DNA from: CAYYMD01 sp964472875
Lineage (GTDB): Bacteria > Planctomycetota > Phycisphaerae > SM23-33
Reading direction: 5' to 3'
NCBI GenBank assembly: GCA_964472875.1
Contig: CAYYMD010000009.1
Location: forward strand, 1-62,933
DNA: 62,933 nucleotides
Shown: in pieces, positions 56,805 through 62,933 of the stretch
Position numbering within the stretch: position 1 is the first letter of the stretch
Layout of the letters: the number at the start of each line of letters is the position of its first letter
Program-made: the position numbers and the translations under genes
Notes under the pieces: model-generated
Told to the model about the DNA's origin: nothing
Databases searched by the model: none
What the model saw: the letters and a program-made list of their open reading frames with translations, nothing else

Positions 56805-57161
56805 ATGTTCAAGAAGATACACAAGCCGTTAAAACTAAACGTCAAATGGTCCGAAGGCGTCGCGGTGGTCCGGATGAGCGGCTCCGCCGGAATGAGCGAG
56901 GCAGAGAAACTTCGTGACACTCTCGAAAAGATCGTCGCCGAAAAGCCCCCTATTGTCGTACTAGACCTGAAGAATATGGATTTCATAGGTTCGGCGGGCC
57001 TGGGCGCGATTGTCGAGGCGTACCTGAAAAGCCGGCATCACGAAGGCCAGTTCCGCCTGGTGAAACCATCCGAAACCGTCCAGCAGGTTCTAAACACCAC
57101 TCACCTCAGCCGCCTGTTCAAAATATTCCCATCCGTCGAACAGGCCGTTTCGGGCCAGTGA
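56805..57161 (+). CDS. Second STAS-domain anti-sigma factor antagonist
   Basis: A 118-residue SpoIIAA-like protein with DLKNMDFIGSAGLGAIVEAY; the potential phospho-serine is the one in IGSAG. AGGGA precedes the ATG. Its stop is 4 bases from the convergent GH130 stop. Two STAS proteins with one RsbW-like ATPase allow two inputs to one switch. Confidence 0.83.
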   Translation: MFKKIHKPLKLNVKWSEGVAVVRMSGSAGMSEAEKLRDTLEKIVAEKPPIVVLDLKNMDFIGSAGLGAIVEAYLKSRHHEGQFRLVKPSETVQQVLNTTHLSRLFKIFPSVEQAVSGQ

Positions 57162-57164
57162 CAT

Positions 57165-58208
57165 TCAGGACTTCGCCGCTGTGAGCATATCGTCGACGGC
57201 GGTAATCGCGCCGGCGCAGACCGTGTCGGCGGCGCCGTAATAAACCGTCAGTTTGCCGTCTTCATCCGCCACCAGCCCGTTGGAAAATACGCACCTGCCG
57301 TATACGCCATTCATCTCGTAGTCTTCGGCGGGCTCGAACACCGGCCGGGACGAACAGCTTATCACCCGATGCGGGTTCTCCCCCTCCGACAACATGGCCC
57401 CGAGGCAGTAGCGCCCGTTATCGTCGCTTGCGTGATAAATCTCCAGCCAGCCCTTGTCGGTTTTTACCGGCGGCGGGCCGCATCCGATACGCACAGACTG
57501 CCAGGTGCCGACAACGGGGCTGTGAGTCATTTCGTGCCTTCCCCAGCTGAATATATCGGGCGAGTAAGCGGTCCATATCGCCGCCGGATTAAATTCGCTC
57601 ATGTACGGTCGATGACGACATACGTACATGCCGCCGACCTTCTCGGGGAATATGCAAACATCCTTCTGATACGGCGGAAAAATAAGCCCGTGCCGTCGGA
57701 AGGTGCGGAAATCCTCCGTGCTGGCCAGTCCCACAGTAATGCCCCTGTCGGACACGGCCGTGTAGGTTATGTAATATTTGCCGTCGATGAACGTAATGCG
57801 CGCATCTTCGCATCCGAACGCCTCGTACGGTGTGGCAGGGAATATCGCTGGTTGCTCCTCGAAGGTAAAATTCACCCCGTCCCTGCTGCGGGCCACGCGA
57901 AGGTGCGAAAGACTCGTAAGCAGCACTTTGTCGCCGTAGAAATATTTGCGCGGGTCGGACGTGTCCAGCTGCGGGTCGTCGCGCTGGATTCGCTTTATTT
58001 TCACCTCGTCGGACGCGGCGTCGTAATATGCCGCGGACAGCCACTTGCCCTCGTCGGGCGGCTTCTCGCCAACACGCACCAGCAATATTATCTCATCCCC
58101 GAACCGCACGGCCGCGGGGTTCAGCGTGCACAAAACCTCAAAATCGTCCCGCGTGGGCGGCAGATCATCGGGCGTTATCAACGGATTTTCAACAAATCTC
58201 TCAAACAT
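57165..58208 (-). CDS. GH130 family mannoside phosphorylase/mannosidase
   Basis: A 347-residue five-bladed propeller of GH130, cytosolic (no signal). Typical phrases are ENPLITPDDLPPTRDDFEVLCTLNPAAVRFGDEIILLVRV, EAFGCEDARITFIDGKYYITYTA and the C-terminal GRCVFSNGLV...VYYGAADTVCAGA. GH130 enzymes phosphorolyse or hydrolyse beta-mannosides, so a beta-mannan-type oligosaccharide is the probable substrate. GGAAAGGG precedes the start. The sulfatase gene lies upstream on the same strand with a 21-base gap. Confidence 0.88.
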   Translation of the reverse strand: MFERFVENPLITPDDLPPTRDDFEVLCTLNPAAVRFGDEIILLVRVGEKPPDEGKWLSAAYYDAASDEVKIKRIQRDDPQLDTSDPRKYFYGDKVLLTSLSHLRVARSRDGVNFTFEEQPAIFPATPYEAFGCEDARITFIDGKYYITYTAVSDRGITVGLASTEDFRTFRRHGLIFPPYQKDVCIFPEKVGGMYVCRHRPYMSEFNPAAIWTAYSPDIFSWGRHEMTHSPVVGTWQSVRIGCGPPPVKTDKGWLEIYHASDDNGRYCLGAMLSEGENPHRVISCSSRPVFEPAEDYEMNGVYGRCVFSNGLVADEDGKLTVYYGAADTVCAGAITAVDDMLTAAKS

Positions 58209-58229
58209 CGGACCCTTTCCGCATAATTT

Positions 58230-60092
58230 TCAACCTTCGGGTTTTTTGACGGTGTAGCCAAGGGCACGCTTGACGTAATTGTCCTTCTCGGCCTTCAGCG
58301 CCTCTTTCATTTCCTTAAGGCCCGCCTTTGCGGGCGAGCCGATGTTCTCCAGCGCATTGGCCGCATGCAGGCGAACCTTCGAGGCCACGGCGCCGCTATC
58401 ATGCTTATACCGAAGCAGCTCCAGTAACACGGGAAGCCCCTTTTCACTCCGTCCGCGCCCACACAGCGACTCCGCCGCCGCTATGCGGACCGAGGGGGAG
58501 GAATCCTCCAGTAATTTCGTCAGTTTATCCGAGGCCTCATCCGCTTCCTCGCCCAGGACCATCGTCCCTATCGCACCCCAATACCTTACGCCGCTGTCAT
58601 CGTCGTCGAGAAATTTCATTATCTGCTTCAGCGAACCGGGCTCGCGCGAGGTGGAAACATCCGCGGCGTGCACCAGCCGCTTCAGGTCATACTTTTCCCG
58701 GTCGCGGACCACCTCGTACGACGTGGACCCCTGCGAGCGGATTAGCATCTCGGCCTCGTGGAGAAAACCGGCGTCGTGGATTTGGAGTATCTTTTTCTCC
58801 AATTCATGCCGCATCCGCCGCAGCGTTACGGCATGGTTGGCCTTGCCTGCTAGGTTGTTTACGCAGTGCGGGTCGGTCTTCGTGTCGAACAACTGCTCGG
58901 CCGGCTTGGGCTCGAAGAAGGCGTTCTGCACGTCGTTAAGCCGATCGCGATTGTGCAGTTTCTCCCACGCCCGCATAGACGGGGCGCGCCACAAGTAATT
59001 TAAATGCTGTCCCCACGGCAAATGCGGCATGTAATTGCGTATGTACCTGTACCGCTCGTCGCGGATGGTCCGGGCCATGTCGTATCGCCCATCCATCCGG
59101 CCGCGGAAGCCGAAGGCGTATTTATCCGGCCCGCTTTTGTGCTCGCCGGCAATCGCATGACCCTGCATATATTCCGGCGGCCTGACGCCCGCAAGCGAAA
59201 GCGCAGTGGCCGTCAGGTCGATAAAAGACACCGGCGCGGCATATTTATCGCCCGCCTTTGCCGGTGCAAGATTCTCGTACTTTTTCGGAAACCTCATTAT
59301 CAGCGGGACCTGCATACCCGAATCGTACGGGAACCGTTTGCTTCGACCGAGTATCCCCCCGTGGTCTCCGTAGAAGAAAATGATGGTATCGTCGGCCAGA
59401 CCGTCCTGCTCGAGTTCATTTAGTATCCCGCCGACCTGAGAGTCCATCTTCGTAATTTTGTCATAATACTGCGCCCAGTCGTGTCGGAACTCGCGCGTGT
59501 CGGGATGATACGGCGGCAACGGCGCCTGCTTCGGGTTGTGCTCTGTTTTTACGGCCTTATGAATGCAGTGTTCGTGTGTGGTGGTCAGGTTTATGATGCT
59601 GAAGAACGGCTGGCCCGGTTTGCGGTTCTTCCATGAGGCCTTTGAGCCGCACTGGTCCCACCATTTGCCGTCATTGCCGGCGATGTTGTAATCAGTCTTG
59701 CGGTGGTTAGTGCAGAAGTAGCCCGCCTCGCGTAGATAGTGCGGGTAAAATTTTATTTTATCCGGTACCGGGTAGCGGCTGCGCATGTGCTGCGTGCCGA
59801 GCGAGCATGCGTACATGCCGGTGATGAGACTCGACCGCGCCGGAGCGCATACCGGACAGTTGGCGAAGGCATTCTTGAAAAGTATCCCTTCCCTCGCCAG
59901 TTTGTCCAGGTTGGGCGTATCGGCGTAATCGTCGCCGTAGCAGCCCAGAAGCGGGCTGAGGTCTTCGACGGTAATCCAGAGAATATTCGGCCGGTTTTCG
60001 CCGGAATCCTGCCCGAAGGCCAGAGACCGCCCCAGCGCCACCGACGCTGCCGCCCCGACCATACCCATACACTCGCGACGAGATATACTCAT
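58230..60092 (-). CDS. Tat-exported sulfatase with C-terminal HEAT repeats
   Basis: A 620-residue protein. The N-terminus SISRRECMGMVGAAASVALG is twin-arginine-like. The formylglycine site is Cys82-Ala-Pro84-Ala-Arg86 (CAPARSSL), so it needs an FGE-type maturase. The sulfatase part (about 33-470) has the ITVEDLSP and FYGDHGGILG metal-site phrases. After a hinge, residues about 480-615 are HEAT-like repeats (LLEDSSPSVRIAAAESL, RLHAANALENIG). The start at 60092 is supported by GAGGAG; a longer start would remove the signal from the terminus. Substrate unknown; the neighbours suggest a glycan. Confidence 0.85.
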   Translation of the reverse strand: MSISRRECMGMVGAAASVALGRSLAFGQDSGENRPNILWITVEDLSPLLGCYGDDYADTPNLDKLAREGILFKNAFANCPVCAPARSSLITGMYACSLGTQHMRSRYPVPDKIKFYPHYLREAGYFCTNHRKTDYNIAGNDGKWWDQCGSKASWKNRKPGQPFFSIINLTTTHEHCIHKAVKTEHNPKQAPLPPYHPDTREFRHDWAQYYDKITKMDSQVGGILNELEQDGLADDTIIFFYGDHGGILGRSKRFPYDSGMQVPLIMRFPKKYENLAPAKAGDKYAAPVSFIDLTATALSLAGVRPPEYMQGHAIAGEHKSGPDKYAFGFRGRMDGRYDMARTIRDERYRYIRNYMPHLPWGQHLNYLWRAPSMRAWEKLHNRDRLNDVQNAFFEPKPAEQLFDTKTDPHCVNNLAGKANHAVTLRRMRHELEKKILQIHDAGFLHEAEMLIRSQGSTSYEVVRDREKYDLKRLVHAADVSTSREPGSLKQIMKFLDDDDSGVRYWGAIGTMVLGEEADEASDKLTKLLEDSSPSVRIAAAESLCGRGRSEKGLPVLLELLRYKHDSGAVASKVRLHAANALENIGSPAKAGLKEMKEALKAEKDNYVKRALGYTVKKPEG

Positions 60093-60259
60093 AACGACTC
60101 TCCTCAAAACATCGAAACCTGAAATTTCGCAGGCATTATAAACATCCCCGCCCCCGTTAACAACGTCGTCTCCGCTTGCCAATAACAGTCCGCGCTATTA
60201 TGGTAAGAGAACAATTAAAACCGGCGGAGCACATCCGCCACAACAGGCAAGGAATCATA

Positions 60260-62347
60260 ATGAAAGGCACACTGACGGAAAAAATCCTGGCCGAGCATTT
60301 GGTCAACGGCGAACCCACCTCCGGCGGGCAAATCGGCATACGTATAGATCAGACGCTCACGCAGGACGCCACCGGCACCACGGCGTATCTGCTGTACGAG
60401 GCGATGGGGGCCCCGCGCGTCAAGACCGACCTGTCGGTCAGTTACGTGGACCACAACACGGCCCAGTTCGGCCCGGAGAACCACAACGATCACATTTACC
60501 TGCAATCCATCGCCACGAAGGTCGGGGCGTATCATTCCCGGCCGGGCAACGGCATCTGCCACCAGGTGCACCTGGAGCGGTTCGCCCGACCGGGCGCGAC
60601 GCTGCTCGGCTCGGACAGCCACACTCCCACCGCGGGCGGCATGGGCTCGTTCGCCGTCGGCGCAGGCGGGCTGGACGTGGCAGCGGCCATGGCCGGCGAG
60701 CCGTTCTACCTGGCGTGCCCGAAGGTCATAGGCGTGGAACTGACCGGCGAACTGCCGGCGTGGGTCTCGGCCAAGGACATTATCCTGCGGCTGCTGAGCA
60801 TCCTGACCACGCGCGGCAATGTCGGCTGCGTGGTCGAATACCACGGCGTAGGCGTGGCGACGCTGGATGTGCCGTCGCGGGCGACCTGCACCAACATGGG
60901 CGCCGAACTGGGCGTAACCACGAGCATATTCCCGGCCGACGATGCCACGCGGAAATTCCTGGCCGCGCAGCAGCGGCAGGACGCCTTCCGCCCCCTGGCC
61001 GCGGATGAAGGGGCCGAATATTCGCGCATCACAAAGCGCCTGCACGCCAAAAACGACGCGGGCGCACTGGAAAACATTCGCAAATTCTGCCGCGACGTGG
61101 AAATCACCGACGCCGACGAGGACGGTTTTGTCGAGGTTAGTTTCTCAAAGGTAGTCATCGACCTTCCGCAACTGACGCCGCTTGCGGCCGCGCCGTCCAG
61201 CCCCGAGAACGTCGTCGAGGTAAATGAGGCCTCGGGCAAAAAGGTCCGCCAGGTTCTCATCGGCTCCTGCACCAACAGCAGTTATAAGGACCTTATGCTC
61301 ACCGCCGCCATGCTCAAGGGAAAGACCGTCCACCCCGACGTGGAACTGGGCATCGCCCCGGGCAGCCGGCAGGTGCTGGAGACCATCGCGGCCAACGGCG
61401 CTCTGGCGGAGATGGTCCGGGCCGGAGCGAGGATACTCGAGTCGGCCTGCGGACCATGCATCGGGCTGGGTTTCTCCCCGGCCGAGGGCGCCGTGTCGAT
61501 GCGAACGTTCAACCGCAACTTCCCCGGCCGTTCCGGCACAAAAGGCGACAGGGTTTATCTCGTCTCCCCCGCCACGGCCGCCGCCTCGGCGCTGGCAGGC
61601 GAGATTACAGACCCGCGCAAAATTGCCGACGAGCAGGGCATCGAATGCCCGCAGACAGACCTGCCCGACCACTTCGAGATAGACGACAACCTTATAGTCC
61701 CACCTGTATCCGAGGACCGGGCCGACAGCGTGGAGATAACCCGCGCCGAGACGATCGTCCCCCCACCGAAGCCCGATAAATTCGCCGACAAAGTCCGCGG
61801 GCCGGTGCTCATCAAGGTCGGCGACAAGATAACCACAGACCACATAATGCCGGCCGGGGCGTTGCTGAAGTACCGCTCCAACGTGCCGCAGTACGCACGG
61901 TACGTCTTCGACTGCTTCAACGAAGATGGCCAACCCACCTTCGCCGACCGCGCGATGGAGGCGAAAAATGCCTCGAAGGCGGGCGTAATCGTCGCCGGCG
62001 AAAGTTACGGCCAGGGCTCGTCGCGCGAGCACGCGGCCCTGTGCCCGATGTACCTCGGCGTAAAGGTGGTTATCGCAAAGACAATCGAGCGGATTCACAA
62101 GGCCAACCTGATTAACTTCGGCATCTGGCCGCTGACGTTTGCGGCCGCAGGCGATTACGACAAAATCGAACGCGACGACGAACTTATCATTGCCGACGTG
62201 GCCGGCGGACTGGAATCCGGCCGGGCAAAAGTCCGCAACGCCACGAAGGATTTCGAATTCACGTGCATCTCGCAACTGTCCGAACGCGAGCGGAAAATGC
62301 TCGCCGCCGGCGGGCGACTCAACTACGCAACGGCAGGAAACAAATGA
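60260..62347 (+). CDS. Aconitate hydratase
   Basis: A 695-residue iron-sulfur hydratase interconverting citrate and isocitrate. The cluster cysteines are in IGSCTNSSYKD and ESACGPCIGLG. The swivel domain follows at about 540-695 (YGQGSSREHAAL). The length fits the shorter, Aquifex-type aconitase group rather than the 890-residue AcnA. An AAGGA ribosome-binding site precedes the ATG at 60260; an earlier in-frame start lacks it. Its stop overlaps the start of the LOG-like gene. Confidence 0.92.
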   Translation: MKGTLTEKILAEHLVNGEPTSGGQIGIRIDQTLTQDATGTTAYLLYEAMGAPRVKTDLSVSYVDHNTAQFGPENHNDHIYLQSIATKVGAYHSRPGNGICHQVHLERFARPGATLLGSDSHTPTAGGMGSFAVGAGGLDVAAAMAGEPFYLACPKVIGVELTGELPAWVSAKDIILRLLSILTTRGNVGCVVEYHGVGVATLDVPSRATCTNMGAELGVTTSIFPADDATRKFLAAQQRQDAFRPLAADEGAEYSRITKRLHAKNDAGALENIRKFCRDVEITDADEDGFVEVSFSKVVIDLPQLTPLAAAPSSPENVVEVNEASGKKVRQVLIGSCTNSSYKDLMLTAAMLKGKTVHPDVELGIAPGSRQVLETIAANGALAEMVRAGARILESACGPCIGLGFSPAEGAVSMRTFNRNFPGRSGTKGDRVYLVSPATAAASALAGEITDPRKIADEQGIECPQTDLPDHFEIDDNLIVPPVSEDRADSVEITRAETIVPPPKPDKFADKVRGPVLIKVGDKITTDHIMPAGALLKYRSNVPQYARYVFDCFNEDGQPTFADRAMEAKNASKAGVIVAGESYGQGSSREHAALCPMYLGVKVVIAKTIERIHKANLINFGIWPLTFAAAGDYDKIERDDELIIADVAGGLESGRAKVRNATKDFEFTCISQLSERERKMLAAGGRLNYATAGNK

Positions 62348-62886
62348 TGGGCAAGGCGAGCGGAAACAAACCGGCCGTCGCCATCTTCGGCTCCAACGAC
62401 CCCGAACCGGGTTCGGCTGAATACGAAACCGCCCGCGCCGCGGGGCGCAGGATGGCCGAGTCGGGTTACGTCGTAATCAACGGCGGCTACGGCGGGACAA
62501 TGGCTGCCTCGTCGCGCGGCGCCAAAGAGGCCGGCGGAAGCACCGTCGGTGTAGTCTGCTCGATATGGTCATCGCAGGCAAACGAGTTCACCGACAGGAA
62601 AATCATTACCGCCTCAGCTAACGAGCGGCTGCAAACGCTTCTGGCCGAGGGAAACGCCGGCTATATAGTCCTGCCAGGGGCGACCGGCACTCTTGCCGAA
62701 CTTGCCACCGCGTGGGAGATGCTCGCCAAGAAACTAACCACCCCCCGCCCGCTGGTCTGCGTGGGCGAACACTGGCGGGCCGTCATAGACACCATCACGG
62801 CCGCCAAGCCCCGCGCGGGCAAATACGTCACCACCATCGCCGCGCCCGCCGACCTGCCGAAAATCTTCGACGCAATTGTTTCCTGA
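62344..62886 (+). CDS. LOG-family (lysine decarboxylase-like) Rossmann protein
   Basis: A 180-residue protein with VINGGYGGTMAASSRGAKEAGG and LPGATGTLAELATAWEML. These are the two LOG-family motifs; the second usually reads PGGxGTxxE, and here Ala replaces the second Gly. LOG proteins are phosphoribohydrolases of cytokinin-like nucleotides, but the bacterial versions are often of unknown substrate. The ATG overlaps the aconitase stop (ATGATG), so the two are coupled. Confidence 0.8.
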   Translation: MMGKASGNKPAVAIFGSNDPEPGSAEYETARAAGRRMAESGYVVINGGYGGTMAASSRGAKEAGGSTVGVVCSIWSSQANEFTDRKIITASANERLQTLLAEGNAGYIVLPGATGTLAELATAWEMLAKKLTTPRPLVCVGEHWRAVIDTITAAKPRAGKYVTTIAAPADLPKIFDAIVS

Positions 62887-62933
62887 GTTCAACATTGGGA
62901 CACCCGATTAGTAAAGCAGTTCGTACAATTGCT

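Noticed and set aside
60215..61045. Long minus-strand ORF opposite the aconitase
   Set aside because: Antisense to a conserved enzyme, composition Arg/Gly/His-rich and without motifs.

Overview
The window is a GC-rich chromosomal segment from a bacterium that makes meso-diaminopimelate peptidoglycan and has a Gram-negative-type envelope (Lpp-style lipoproteins, Tat signal, SppA). Gene content (a dcw cluster with mraZ, ftsI and ftsW but no ftsZ, ftsA or murD; a Tat-exported sulfatase fused to HEAT repeats; GH130 and sulfotransferase genes; an Asp-Met-Gly Ser/Thr kinase) points to the Planctomycetota, most likely a Phycisphaerae-like lineage. This placement is inference from gene content; no rRNA, tRNA, CRISPR array, transposase or integrase was found.

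Layout: 1-14.1 kb is housekeeping: a membrane protein, DUF502 protein and fumarase (fumC), a HEAT-repeat membrane protein coupled to a ComF-type phosphoribosyltransferase, carB, and a minus-strand envelope-lipid group (lipoprotein-rimO-pgsA, then pgpA-uppP). 14.2-21.2 kb holds addB-addA, a recombination nuclease in which both subunits carry an iron-sulfur nuclease signature. 21.3-24.9 kb has two overlapping GT4 glycosyltransferases, one fused to an (alpha/alpha)-barrel-like domain. 25.1-28.8 kb holds a HARE-HTH DNA-binding protein, rplU without rpmA, an M20 peptidase, a small lipoprotein and a membrane protein.

28.8-49.0 kb is a minus-strand dcw cluster read as mraZ - small ORF - rsmH - LysM protein - ftsL-like - ftsI - murE - murF - mraY - ftsW - murG - [interruption] - murC - murB - ddl - ftsQ-like - membrane protein. 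Most junctions are 4-base ATGA/GTGA/TTGA overlaps, so the genes are translationally coupled. Between murG and murC sits a mixed-strand 4.6-kb cassette: a GT-C glycosyltransferase, a methyltransferase-like protein, a GT2 glycosyltransferase, a small protein and a sulfotransferase, which looks like a surface-glycan insertion.

49.4-62.9 kb: a gamma-glutamylcyclotransferase-like domain fused to a probable glutamine-synthetase-fold amidoligase lies downstream of sppA and just ahead of the dcw cluster; this fusion is the best candidate for undescribed chemistry. Then come a radical SAM protein, a signalling operon (Ser/Thr kinase, STAS, RsbW-like ATPase, STAS) with no sigma factor or phosphatase alongside, a GH130 enzyme, the sulfatase, and an aconitase overlapping a LOG-family protein. 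All assignments come from reading motifs by eye; no database search was run.
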